NCBI GenBank assembly: GCA_000697355.1
Contig: JNEN01001260.1
Location: forward strand, 558,001-622,000
DNA length: 64,000 nt
Reading direction: 5' to 3'
Source of the DNA: Syncephalastrum monosporum B8922
Lineage: Eukaryota; Mucoromycota; Mucoromycetes; Mucorales; Syncephalastraceae
Each line of letters starts with the position of its first letter. Position 1 is the first letter of the stretch. The translations under genes and the position numbers were made by a program. Below the pieces are notes generated by a model. That model saw only the letters and a list, made by a program, of their open reading frames with translations. It was not told the DNA's origin and ran no database searches. Below are positions 21,475 to 33,300 of the stretch, one piece after another.

Positions 21475-22781
21475 TTAATTGGATCCATGGTCCAACAAAA
21501 AATTTGTCGCTTTGGTAAGATCATTCTCGTTCCTCTCAAGAGCGTCGGCAGCCTGGGGTTTAGAAAAGCCCATATTGACAAGCTCTTGGATCAGAACATC
21601 TATATTACCGTTGTTGTTAACTGCTGCAGCGGAGGGTGGTGGCGGTCTTGGTGGGAGTAGAGGAGAGGACTGAGATGGAGGCGAAGACGGCTGAGACGAA
21701 GATGGCGAAAAGGGTTTCGGTGGTAAGGCTGGAGCTTTTGCGAGCATGGCGACGGGAGGGGAAGAATGTCGGCTGGTATGTTGCTGGAGTGGCTTCTGCA
21801 CTACCTGTTGCTGTTGCTGTTGCTGTTGCTGCTGTTGTTGCTGCCAGTAAGTCGGCGGGTCATGCGGAACGGAAGCGCGTTTCTGAGCCGCATGAGCCGC
21901 ATGAGCCGCGTGAGCCGCGTGAGCGGCTGTTGCCGCTGCTACGGCATCGTTTCCACCAAGAATGGAGGTGAGTGCGGCCAGATCATTTTCAGGTGCATCC
22001 CATGGATCCGGTGGAGGTATACCGGGATCAAACCGAAGGTAATCGTTAACCTAAAATAAGCAAAACGGAAGGAGTTTAGATTTCGCGTAATGTGCAATCG
22101 AAACATGCCTTTTTATCGGCATCCCCAAGCGTTGCTGGAATGTTTCCTGATGTAGCTGTTGCTGTCGTCGTTGTTACTGCTGCGACTGACGTTGAGGATC
22201 CATTTTCATCTTCTTCGTATGCCTCGGGTGAATAGAGCGGCTCCGGTTTAAGAATACGGGTGTCAGTATCTAGGAAACCCGGGGCAATCTTGCGAGCGGC
22301 CAGCTTTTGCTTTCTCATTCTTTCATCCTTGTACTCTCTCTGCCACGATGCTAGTTTTTGTTCTTCTAGTGTCTGCTGACCCTGAGCTGCTTCTATCTCG
22401 GACAGCGCTTCTTTTTCTAATGTGAAAGGGTACTATTCGTGTACAAAAGCCGAGGTTGCAAAGGTAAGAGGTGTGTTCTCTCTTTCTCCATTTAACGTAC
22501 TGGATTCTCGAGCATATTGTCGGGTAATGGCGTCAATTCAGAGCCAATAAACACCTGAAGATGGGTAAATGTGTAGAATTAACCTCTTAGGTGTGAAGAC
22601 ATGGATGAGGTTTGGGTGAGATGTGTTACCTGCTTGGGCAGTTTGTAGAGTGCAGACACCATGACAGGCACATCCTGCAGTATAGGGTACGTGGAGCCTG
22701 GAACATAAGTGGCTGCATAAGAAAGTCTTGTCTGTGCGCTAATGAATAAGTGAAGGAGCAACATTTACCTTGATCGCCCAT
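21475..22781 (-). CDS. UBA-domain protein with polyQ and His-Ala repeats
   Basis: Start ATG at 22781 gives MGDQATYVPGSTYPILQDVP across a short intron, followed by VMVSALYKLPKQVFIGSELTP. A charged helical segment follows (EEQKLASWQREYKDERMRKQ), then a Thr/Ala-rich linker, VNDYLRFDPGIPPPDPWDAPENDLAALTSILGG, four AHA-type repeats, a run of twelve Gln and a Pro/Ser-rich stretch. The C-terminus is a ubiquitin-associated domain (IQELVNMGFSKPQAADALER, then NDLTKATNFLLDHG), which binds ubiquitin. The protein is probably a ubiquitin-pathway or trafficking adaptor; no precise orthologue was recognised. One internal exon join, near 22430-22510, is uncertain because the obvious donor and acceptor differ in phase. 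Confidence 0.7.
21796..21926 (-). repeat. Coding repeats: polyglutamine and 9-nt Ala-His repeat
   Basis: CAR codon run encoding about 12 Gln (around 21800-21846), and four copies of a 9-nt unit GCGGCTCAY (around 21880-21920) encoding AHA. Both lie inside the UBA-domain gene. Confidence 0.8.
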
Positions 22782-23672
22782 GAATACCTTGGCTGAAAGA
22801 GTTGCAACCGTGCGCTGAGTGAGTGAGCGAGAGCGTTCCAAGTCAGTCAGTCACACACATTGAATTCCTGCAGCTTGCTTTGCCGAATCAGAACGATAAC
22901 CCTACATATTGACTGATACCGTCATTAGGATTTACGATGGAGCAGGAATATATATACAGAGCTACCCTTGCACACACATACAAATTACTTGGCATGCTTG
23001 TCTACATATATAGCACGCCAGCATTATTTATTTTTCCCTTCCTCTCCGCTACACACTGACTTCAGAGATCATCCCTTGCCTTGTTCTACTGTCCTTTGCT
23101 CTATACTGATATACGCAAACACCAAGTACGTGTTGACGTATTCTGAAGCCTTCATACACGGCAATATGATTAGTGAACCAACGGATCCACTGAAAGAACC
23201 TTACAGTCGCGTTGCAAGATGGAATATGGACATCAGGGCACTCAGTGGGTTCTTAAAAATCGCCAGTTTTTTATGTTCTCTGACATTCGAAAGGTGAACA
23301 GTAGCGACATGTGCCCGTCATTTGTTCGTACATATGCTGGTATAGAAACGCGGACAGTGAGCTTTAGCTTAGAAAACTAGTGGTGTTCAGCAAAGTCAAT
23401 TGCGAAAGGGTTTAGATAAGAGCTAAGATATCACTGATGTGTCTAAGGAATATATGAGTAAACCACGTCTGCACAACCAACTCAGTGAACGTAATGACGT
23501 TATGTGGTTAACAAACATATCGTTGAGGAAGTTACGTACACGTTAAAGAAAATTTCATAATGTAGGTCCACACCTGGTCCTTTTGTTTTTTAAAATAACC
23601 TTCGAGAAAGAGAGAAAGAAAAGGAGACTCATTTATTGTTTCAAAGCATTTGAGCTTGTTTTCTGCCCATTA
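22782..23672. other. Intergenic region with a possible small plus-strand gene
   Basis: Carries the promoter of the UBA gene, and plus-strand TATA-like sequences at about 22948-22955 and 23003-23009. The first ATG after these opens the short frame at 23166. The right end is the 3' UTR of the MAM3-like gene. Nothing else is identifiable. Confidence 0.4.
23166..23297 (+). CDS. Possible small orphan protein (43 aa)
   Basis: The first ATG downstream of plausible TATA elements opens MISEPTDPLKEPYSRVARWN, continuing into a hydrophobic helix (LSGFLKIASFLCSLTFER) and then a stop. The GAAAG|GTGAAC at the end could be a splice donor to an unseen exon. Composition looks more protein-like than neighbouring noise, but there is no family match and no second exon, so this is weak. 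Confidence 0.25.
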   Translation: MISEPTDPLKEPYSRVARWNMDIRALSGFLKIASFLCSLTFER

Positions 23673-25539
23673 TTATGATTGATGGTCGCTCAAAAGACCT
23701 TGAGTTTCATCACTGGCGCCTGCGCCTTGGGAAGGCGAAGCAGAGAGACGACCATTTGTAATAGCGCCGTATGTCTTTTTGTAAGGTTCAACGACCTTGT
23801 TACCGTGAATGGAATGACCGGATGTTGAGCGAGCCAAGATAGCTGGAGGAGTGGGCTTTCCATCTTCATGCATGGAGCGCTTGCGTGCGTTCCAAATAGT
23901 TTGGTGCAGAAGACTGGATTTGCGGTTCGCAACCTGTCGGCGGACAACGCGGATCTTGTTGGCCACTGGTGACACGAACGGGGGAATGAGTATTTAAGGC
24001 GAAAACATATCCTTGTGTTCATCAACTTACCATCGATGTAGACATCTGTTTCGTCGATGATCTCCTCGCCAATAAGCTCCTCAATTACATCCTCGAGAGT
24101 AATAACACCCATAGCACCGCTCTGTCCTCCGGGATCCTTGGAAACCAGAGCCATGTGACCTTCCGTATTCGTTTTAGTCGTCTGAATCAAATGAGACACA
24201 GCCGTCAGACTTACTTTTGCCCTCCTGGAAAAAGTTGAGAATATCCAAACAGCTTGTATCGGGACCGGTTTCGGGCAAAGTACTCAGCTGCATGTCTTTG
24301 ACAGGCAGAGCATCCTCAGGGTCGTACGAAATTAAGCGCTTAGTCAAAAGCATGCCGACGTAGTTCGTCTTATCGTCCGCATACACGGGGATACGGGAGT
24401 AACCAGCTGACATGATCTTGTCCACCACAATCTCGTCCAGGGTATCATCAATAGAAAGTGTAAAGACGTCAGACATGGGAGTCATGATCTGGGAGACAGG
24501 CTTGGATCGCAAATCGAGCACAGCGCCTGCATTGCACAAGCAAAAAGTTGAGTAACACTGGAGTTTCTTTTAACCATCTTTTATCTCCGTATGCCTTACC
24601 GATGATGGTCACTTCATCAGCTGTCAGGGCTTCTACATCCGACGGATTTACGGCTTGGTGCAGAGACACAAGCGTTTTAAGACCTAAAAGCGTTCACAAA
24701 GCACCTTAAGAACGAGGTTCCCTCAACGATTTGCTTCCGAACCTACCAGCTTTTTTGTAAACCGTGCCATGGGACTCGCCCAGGAAGTAATCCAGGAGCA
24801 GAGCAGTGGGGTATGCGATAGGGTACATAACGTACATGAGCACCAATACCATCCATGCCGTTTTAGCGCCAATGGCCAAACCATGTCGCACACAGATAGC
24901 TAAACAAAATGTGTCAGTCTAGTTGGATGTACAACCTGAAGTTATCAGGAAAACAATCTTACATTGGGGGATGACTCTAAAGAACCGCAAAGTTCGGTTA
25001 GATATCGTTTCAAACTGCCACACGCCTTCCACTTACTCGCCAAAAATGACAATCAAGGCCGTCGAGATAACGACAGCCTGCCAGCCACCACCGAGCACAC
25101 CATGAAGGATGATAGGCAGAGTTTCGTTAATGACAACGTTTGAGAGCAGAAGAGTGACAAGAACCCAGTGCTTGCCACGGTCCAAGAGGGCTAGCACTTT
25201 TGTGGCGTTCTTCTTCTCGGCCTGGGTGCCGGACTCAATCAGAACGTGAAGATTCGTTTCGTCAAGGCCCATAAGGCCAAGTGTCAGACCTGCGCAACCC
25301 TAATTCAGAACTTGCCCTGCTCGATCCGCAGTCCTCTGGGATTTACCTGCAAAGACACCACCGAGAAGGACGAGGAAAATGACGATTACGACCTTCTCAT
25401 AGAATTCTGCAGAACCGACACTGGGGGTTGGATCGCTTTCATCTTGAGTGACTGGATACGCAGCCGCGAAAACAGCTGATAAGGAAAAGACGAGAGACCG
25501 AAGTGTCGCTATTCGAGGCGAGCCGAGGCTTATAGCCAT
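23673..25539 (-). CDS. MAM3: CNNM/Mam3-type membrane protein with CBS domains
   Basis: Vacuolar or plasma-membrane protein of the CNNM/CorC family, linked to divalent metal homeostasis. The ATG at 25539 starts a signal-like hydrophobic N-terminus ([20 protein letters not shown]). The DUF21/CNNM domain follows ([36 protein letters not shown], then [18 protein letters not shown]) with about four spans. Next is a CBS pair ([50 protein letters not shown]). The C-terminal tail is basic then Ser/Gly-rich and ends in [10 protein letters not shown], a possible dileucine signal. Several short introns. Only 151 nt separate its start from the stop of the chitin synthase upstream of it. Confidence 0.9.
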
Positions 25540-25612
25540 GGAAAGTGGTGAAAAAGACAGGTGGAAGAGAAAGGAACGAAAATATACGAACGGAGTCCTT
25601 TTGTCTTGGCAG

Positions 25613-25613
<1 letters not shown>

Positions 25614-25652
<39 letters not shown>

Positions 25653-25672
25653 CGAAAAAAAAAAAAAAAAAA
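25614..25672. repeat. (AC)n microsatellite plus poly-A
   Basis: About 15 AC units (25614-25643) followed by A17 near 25656-25672. They fill most of the short spacer between MAM3 and the chitin synthase stop codon. Confidence 0.95.
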
Positions 25673-25690
25673 CTTTCTTATTGGGTCCCA

Positions 25691-28600
25691 TCAGCCAGTA
25701 AAGATGGCCAGAACACGGTAACTCAGGGTCCCGAGAAAACGAAATACAGCCAAGGCAGCCACAGACCAAAGTATGAAGGCCATGTACCCGTTGGTTCGCT
25801 CTTCAAAGTTTCCTGATACCACACATATGAGAAGCTGACGCCTTGTCATCATTTTCCTTTCTTACCGAGCCATCCGAAATTATCGGCCGTTGTAATCAGT
25901 GCAACCAGTATAAGATTAGATAATAACCACGTCGTCACCAGGCGGGTACGGAATGCACGATAATAATCTTCTCGCCGTGTCCGTGGATCGCGGGGTGTAT
26001 GCTCCTTTGGAGCCTTGCGCTGTAGGTTCACACATGCTTCTTCGTACAAAAGCCCAACGTCCTTCTGTTCTGGCATCGCCACTTCTGCTGTTGCTTGACC
26101 ATGCTCGGTCTGAACAATACCCAGGTCTGTAGCTACCACGTGGATATCTTTGGTGCCCCAACTAAATAATGGCCATAATGACAATTCAAAATTAAGGAGC
26201 AGTAAGTAAATAAACCACGACTCCTCCTCTTGTGATTGTTTCCATCGCCGCTAGTAGATCACTCTCTCCTTTTTTTTTTCTTTTGTTTCCTTACCTCACG
26301 TCGTGAGTATTGCAGAATGCATATGTGTTGAGACAATTAATATAGCTCGGCGTCATTAAAACGTATTGAACGCAACTAGTGACCATATGCCACGGATCGA
26401 GGAACAACAAGCTGCCCAGCCAATAAATCGCATAGGTTGCTGCTACTGATATAATTATGTCGCGGAAAGAGCCGTCTTCCAACAAGCTGCTGGTATCGAT
26501 GGCATTTGAAATGCCATCGTAGGCTAGCCATACAGAAGCAAATATGATGTACACCATCAGAAGCGCAAAGAAGAGCATAATGACGGTATAAGCTCCCTTC
26601 GATCTAGACGTTCCTATAGTGATGAGCATGATTGTATGTGTCTACTAAACCAAAACTTTGTACATACCCCTGGGGTCGATTTCCCATCGCAATAAGAAAT
26701 AATATTATAAGTAGTACGATATATACGTAGGTAAGTGCCACATGCACGCGCTCTGCGCTGTCCTTGTCAAACGGCGGATGTGTCATGGTAGATAGTGAAC
26801 GTGTCAATATGTAGAAAATGAGGAAGAAATTTCCCTATATAAATAAACGAGGCAGGTCAGTAGATACGTCGTTACAATAATGTGCTTTTCTTACGAGGGC
26901 AAACCACGAAAAAATCCAGGAGAGTGACAGGTATATAAGCTCTATGAATAAGAGGAGCTTCCGTCCCGGCGTGTGTTGGGTTGCTAGTATTCGACCCCAA
27001 TGGAAGAGCGCATAGATCCCCGAGAAGAAAGAGCCTTTGAAGTAGATGAGCCTTTGTTCTCCACTCTCGGAAAAAGCTTACCATTGAGCCATCGGCGTCG
27101 CTGAGTGATAAACTCGGGCACCTGTGAACCAGTATATGCAAAGTGAGACAACTGCATAATACGAATAGATGTGTTTATGTCTTACCGCATTAGGTACATC
27201 TGTCTCGCCATAGGCGCTTGAGACATAATGTAATACCCATTTGGCATGTTTTTTAGCCACGAGCTCAAAGCAGAGGATACGGTCTTCGGCAAGGTACATG
27301 TTGGCTGCGAATATACCAGCCTTATCACCATGCATTGTCTCACCCAAAAAGTAGGTCTGCAGCGGCCCGCGCCCATCAGGATGATCCTGAAGTGCTTCAT
27401 ATCGGTATGCTGAAAACGCACCTGGCAGCACCTGGATATAGCCTAGCACGGACTCGAGTGGTTTGTCGAGAATATTGCTGATCTTGTACTCAAAATTTTG
27501 GCTGGCAACGATCGGGTTCAGCAGGGCGGCTCCAGCTTTGGCTCGCACTTCGCCGCACGCGCCGCCCACATTGGGGTTGAGATCAAACGTCTTCCATAAC
27601 TTGTAAATCGAGTTTGGACCAGGGCGGGTACCAACATCGAGGAGCATGCAAACTCTGGGTTTCACGAGTGGGCAAAAGGCTTGGAAGAACCACCGATGGC
27701 TGTTGATTTTTCGCTGATTCTTTTCCTTGATACAAAATAGAATCTGTGTCGGTACGATCTTGTTGATAGCATTCTTAAATTTAAGATCAGGGTTGAGTGA
27801 GAGCTGTGTTGTGTACTCGTATAGATGAGCTTGCACTTCTTTGCCGTTCACGACATTTTTGGCCACTCCTTCTTGGTATACACCCAGAGCGCTTAGGTAA
27901 TCGTATACGCGCGGATGCACCTTATTACGGCCATCTGCGACAATGCAGACGACTACCCGGCGCCAGCTTTCCGGGCCCTGGATAGGAAGAACATATCGAT
28001 TGCATGTGATGAGAAAACTAGCTGGACTGACATCACTGTGTTCGGATTGCACTAACCCATGTGCGCGAGCGAGACCGGCTGCACAGGTTTGATATATTTT
28101 TCATGATTCCGTGCAGTGTCCTGCTCAACAAGACTTCATCTTCCTAAAAATACGCACATGAAGTGCGCCCGTGAGAATTACCGGGAATATCGGTGACTGT
28201 GTGCGCATACGTACATTGTACATGGTGATACAGATGAAGAGTTCTGCGTTTCGATCCATCAGGTCTTGGCGAAGGGTGTATGCGTTGGCAAAGTCGGCTG
28301 GATCAGACGTGACTGCAGTATAACGCATGTGAGTGAATTCTTTTCGATCGCGCATGGGTACTGAATTCAGGTATTGGACTGGTACAGGACAATCGAGAAC
28401 GAGGTTGCCTTTGACGAGTGGAACGCGGCGTACGGTACGGTAACGCCGTGGTTGACGTACCGGTGCAAGGCCGCTCGAACTTCCTGTTGCTTCGGGGACG
28501 TACCAAAGCATCCCCATCGGTGGAGGTTGCATAGGCGCATGGTGCATGGAATTCGGCTGCGGAGGAGGCATCATCATATCAGGCTGCACGTTTGGCTGTA

Positions 28601-28868
28601 TCATTGGATGCATCGGAGGGTGCTGTCTCTGTTGCATAGACAGCTGTTGCTGCTGTTGCCCTTGGTATTGCTGCTGGCGCCAAGGTGGTTCTGATGATGG
28701 TGCGGGCATCATCATGATCCCACTGTTCGTATTTGGCGTTTGACGGTATGGGACGGTTCCCTCCCCTTCAGGTTCCTGGTGGTGGCGTTGGTTTGGTGGA
28801 TAAAGGGGGCTCTCCCCTTGCTGCTGTTGCTGAGCAGAATGGATCGGAGGCGTCGGGGGACGATGCAT
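25691..28868 (-). CDS. CHS: Chitin synthase (division 1, class I-III type)
   Basis: Plasma-membrane GT2 enzyme that polymerises N-acetylglucosamine from UDP-GlcNAc. The ATG at 28868 begins a ~130-residue Q/P/M-rich N-terminus, then the chitin-synthase N domain ([35 protein letters not shown]). The catalytic exon (27130-28050) holds [19 protein letters not shown] (donor-binding DxG/D region), [14 protein letters not shown] and [10 protein letters not shown]. The catalytic QRRRW lies at 27089-27103 in the next exon ([18 protein letters not shown]). Several membrane spans follow, with NTHDVSWGTKD near 26150-26300, and the last exon ends in [11 protein letters not shown] then a stop at 25691. This layout fits the Saccharomyces Chs1/Chs2 division. 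Its start is only 120 nt from the stop of the next gene, so its promoter must be short or overlap that gene. Confidence 0.93.
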
Positions 28869-28988
28869 CAAAGAAGAACAATAAAAAAGGAAAAGAAAAA
28901 GGCAAAAAGAAAGTGCAAACCAAAAGAAACACAAGGTTGTTTGTATGTTGCATATGATATTATTTTTTTGACTTTGTTTTTGTTTTAC

Positions 28989-29991
28989 TCATTCAAGGAA
29001 AATGCGGAGCAAATCACTTAGAGTAATCAGACCGAGCACGCGACCATCGTCTTCGCACCACCAAATCCGGTGGGCCTGGCGCAACACAAACGCCGTCATG
29101 ACTTGTGACAGCGTGAAACGGCCATGACACGTGACCGGACGCCACAGCTCACCTCCTCCTTGCTCCTTCAAGAACATCACGACAGGCTTCTCCAAGTCCG
29201 CGTAACGACTGCGATTCAAACCTCGGAGGTTCTCGGGACTCAAGTCACCAACCAAGCACTCTTCGTCGTCGACGATTGGCACTCCGGAGACGCCTTCGTT
29301 GGCCATGCGCAAGAACACGTCCTGAGCAGTGTTCTTGAACGTAATGACATGCAGATCACGGTCCGTACGGACGAAGTCTGGGACGGTGCGGTCGAGGATA
29401 CTGCCAAGGTGATGGTTATGGAACTGGAGGAAGCGAGCCACGTCCATTTGGCTGAGCAGGACGGGAGGGTCTTGCTGAACAAGGACCCGGTGCGCGCCAG
29501 ATGAAAGGAGCTCCATCACATAGGTGAGAGAATCTGTTGGCTGCACCATCACTAGTCGCTCGCTCTCTTTGGTCTGTCCAGCCGCATCGCCTAGCGGTCG
29601 CACCAAAGCCTCAAAGCCCTGGGTGGATGTATGTTTTTAAGAGAAAATTTTTCCCACGCTTTGCATGAATTCTTGTGCACAGCAAGTGTTGCCAACTCTT
29701 TACCTGAGTGCTCACCAGCTTAAGCAGGTCCAGTACGCTTACAATAGTGACGTACTGCTTGCCTTGCCCCTGCATGTGGTATACGGGAACAGATAAAATA
29801 TCATGCTGGAGCAAGACATCCAAGGCTTGCTCGACGGTGGCGTCGGCTGGCAGGTCAATCAGCTGGCGTGTGTTCGTCGGCTTGACCTGGTTCAGCACAT
29901 TGGCGACCGTCTTTGAGTCAAGGAAGTCCTTGGTGGCACTGCCTCGCCGTTGAGGGGGAATGGCATTCGAATTGTTGAAAGTGGTGGTCAT
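28989..29991 (-). CDS. CBS-repeat protein, Snf4/Sds23-like
   Basis: Two exons (29704-29991 and 28989-29618; 918 nt, 305 aa). Four CBS motifs are visible: ADATVEQALDVLLQHDILSV with VTIVSVLDLLKLV; TDSLTYVMELLSSGAHRVLV with LLSQMDVARFL; NTAQDVFLRMANEGVSGVPI with DLSPENLRGL; FTLSQVMTAFVLRQAHRIWW with LGLITLSDLLRIFLE. Such proteins bind adenine nucleotides as an AMPK gamma subunit (Snf4) or regulate PP2A-like phosphatases (Sds23). The length is near Snf4, but the N-terminus resembles neither strongly, so the exact orthology is open. It lies between two chitin synthase genes on the same strand. Confidence 0.75.
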
Positions 29992-30339
29992 AAAAAAAAG
30001 GGTGAAAAAATGTGAGAAGAAACAAGAAAAAAGTGCGACGGGAATTCCACAATCTGCCCCTTCCTTTAAAAAATGAGAAAAAAAAACCAGCGTGACCTCA
30101 ATTGCACGTATTTCGGGGTTGTCAAATTTGATCCAAGAATTTAAAACAAATGAACAAATGATGTGCACTGTACAAAGTAAAAGAGTGTTGCGTGTTATTG
30201 GTCTAAAATGGTGTCATGTATATAGCGGTTGGGTGAGTGTAGGGTGAGCGTTGAGTGTGAGTTTTGAGTGTGAGTGATTTGAGTGAAGTATGAATAGAGG
30301 GAGAGCAATGAACACAAAAGATAAAAAAAAAGTTATAAA
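29992..30339. other. Spacer between CBS gene and class IV chitin synthase
   Basis: Contains the CBS-gene promoter and the 3' UTR of the upstream chitin synthase. A GAGTGTGA/GGGTGAGTG-type short repeat occurs at about 30230-30290. No gene is seen. Confidence 0.5.
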
Positions 30340-33300
30340 TTAATGCTGTGGGGGCTGTGGAGGGGGGGTGCTGGCACCATGTGGCGTGCTGGCACCATGG
30401 GGCGTACTGGCACCATGGGGCGTACTGGTTCCATTCGAACCGCTCACAAGTGAAGTGGACGAGTTGAACATTTTACGATCATTGAATATGCTGCCAAAGG
30501 CCGGCGTCACTGGAGTCACACTGCGACTGCCATCAAAAGCAGCAGGCGGGTCCAGAGGAGTCTTGAGTGTAAACCGGTTTCGGTTAACCTTTTGGCCGGT
30601 GCGCTCAGCCTCCCAGTCTTCCCACTTCTTCATGACCAGTCGGGATGAGTCGAACTTGCCCTCGGCGTCACCGTGGCCCTTGTCCTTCTTTTCACCCGCA
30701 ATCACACGCGTAGCACCCCATGAGAAATCGTCAAAGTGCCAGAAGGAATAGACGGGCAGGACAAAGTTCCAAATGGGCAGGGCAATAATATAGACTGGTT
30801 GTTGATGTTTGGGTTAGCAATCGTAAACAATAAACACTTGTGATACATACTTATCATCCATAGGACGTAGACTAATTTGAACGTTGTGACCGCAATTAGC
30901 ACACCAGGCAAGCCGAGAATGCACAGCAGCAGTGCAAGAGACTGCCACTGCGGGTTTCCTGAAACAGCGGAGCTGATGATAAGGTAGATAGTCATCACGA
31001 TAGCAGCCGGAAGCACCAACGCAGCGATAAGATCGACAAACACGGAGAACTGCATGGACAAGCACGCAATACCGCAAAGGTCCGACACAAGGACGAGCTC
31101 CATAAGATTATGAACAGTCGAATTGATCCACCGACGACGCTGAGAAAGCAAGACCTTGAATTCGTCGGGGACAATGGTACGACAGCGTGCCTGGGGCACA
31201 AACATCATTTGTCGCTTGGGGAACGTACGCAACATAAGTGTCGACAGGAAACGATCCTCACCGAGCAAAAGCAAGTTTTTCTCGTGAAGTGTTGTGACCA
31301 CGTTCTGGTTGTACTCCAAGATAATATCCGGATTGGCAAGGAGAGGAACCCAGGATCCGTTCTTGGGCGCCTTGATGCGGAACATACTGAAACAACCGGG
31401 CAAGCAGGTGACGATACCGAAAAGGGATTCGAAGGCCTTGGCGTAGTGATGGGAGATATAGTACTCAAAGACTTGAATGGCTGTGACCCATGATGAGCGC
31501 TTGTTCGCGATACGCGTTTCACCGCAGAGACCCATGATAGTAATATCATTGGCCATGGCTGCAATCATGTATGTCAGCGCATCGGGCAAGACTTTGGTAT
31601 CAGCGTCAACCATGAGTACGACTTCGAACTTGTCGGGCGTGACACCCTTCATGAGCCACGTCATCTTCCAGAAGATTTCATAGTCCAGTTCGGAGAGACG
31701 GTCATTGAAGAGAACGCGTTGGAAGAACGACATCAGAATAAGCTGCATGATGACACTAAAATTAGTACCGCCAAGAATTCATCAGTCAAAGTTTAATTTG
31801 ACAATTACCTGTGAATCACGCTTGCCACGGTTGCCGGGCTTGGCCGCATTCGCTTCCAGTTCGGAGCCACATTTGACAATGGTAATGCACGGTACACCCT
31901 TGTAATGACCAGCGTACTAAAGAGAGAACGAAGTGGATATATATCAGGATCCAGTCAAGAAATTAGACAGTCAAAACTTACCACTTTAGCCATGTTGAGC
32001 TGCTTCTCGCCATCAGCGACAGCTAGGTACGATGATGCCTTGGGGTTCGCCATAGCAGGATCAAGATCCATCATGTCAATTACGACTTGCGGGGTTGATT
32101 TGGTCTCGCCTGCACCAGTGATAATACCGTCACAAATGACAAAGAAGCACTTGTGCTTCTTAGAATAGGTTGTCTCAGCAAGCGAGTCCATGGTAGTGCG
32201 CAGACCGTCTTCGCCCTCGGAGTAGCAAGTGACAAGCATGATTGAATACAATTCGGTAGAGACGATATCCGAACGCGGGCCACCAAGTTCGACTGCCGAC
32301 GAGCGCTCGCTTGGCGTTGTTGTGCCACCACGGGAAGAAGAAGTACCAGAAGTAACGGAAGCAGCCGAGCCACGCGCCGCCAAGTTCATGGGGCCATAGT
32401 TGTTGTAGGGGCCTGGAATATGGTTGGTGGGGTCTTCGTTACCGCCCTTGATGGAACGCCATGCGAGCCAGTTGGAACGGCCGCCGGGTTTGACCAGACG
32501 TTTCGAGATAAACCATTGGAACATGAGAGCCATTGAATAGCGCACAACAATGATAGTGACAATGACCGCAAACATGATGTTCATGACGATATTGTTGGCG
32601 ATACAGCCGCCGGTTTCAGTCTCCATAATACCAGCACTGTAGCGTGCCATCAGGCAGTTGCGAGTGGCCTTGCCGGACTGGGCGTACAATATAGCATACG
32701 AAGCATCATTGCCAAGGGTGGCTTTTAGTGCGGTATCGACCGAATCACCATAGTAGGAGTTAGCTTCCTTGATGTACCGTGTCAAGTTGAGCACTAATAG
32801 AATGATGTCAGTTCATGTCATTTACAAATATGGAGCGGAAGATGAGCTCCGATGATGAGATTTTTTTTTATCTTCTTGCATGTACCTTTGTCACCCAGAA
32901 CAACTAGGTCAGTGCTTCCTAGGTCATCGGTTCCATGGGGACGAAGATCTTCCCAGGCGAAACCAACAGAGCCTAATGACGATGTGTACTGTTGTAGTTC
33001 TTTAAGGGACAGGCAGCTGCCATCGTCCGTCTTAAGTGAGCCGCCTATGGGGAGCATTTGTGAGTGATGAAGACTCGATTCGGCTGCTGTGTGGAGCAAA
33101 AAATGGGAGGCGGTTCTTACCATACGGACTGTTAAGAGTACAGTCACCGAGCGTAGTGGAGGGATTCCCGTTGTCAAAGGCGGCGCAAGCGCCGGTGGTG
33201 TCACCATCAAAGATAGATCCAATTTCCATGTTTTGATAATCATTGGTGAAATTGAGGCCTTTGGAGGAGAAGAAACCTTTGAGTTTGTCCATTTCGTAAA

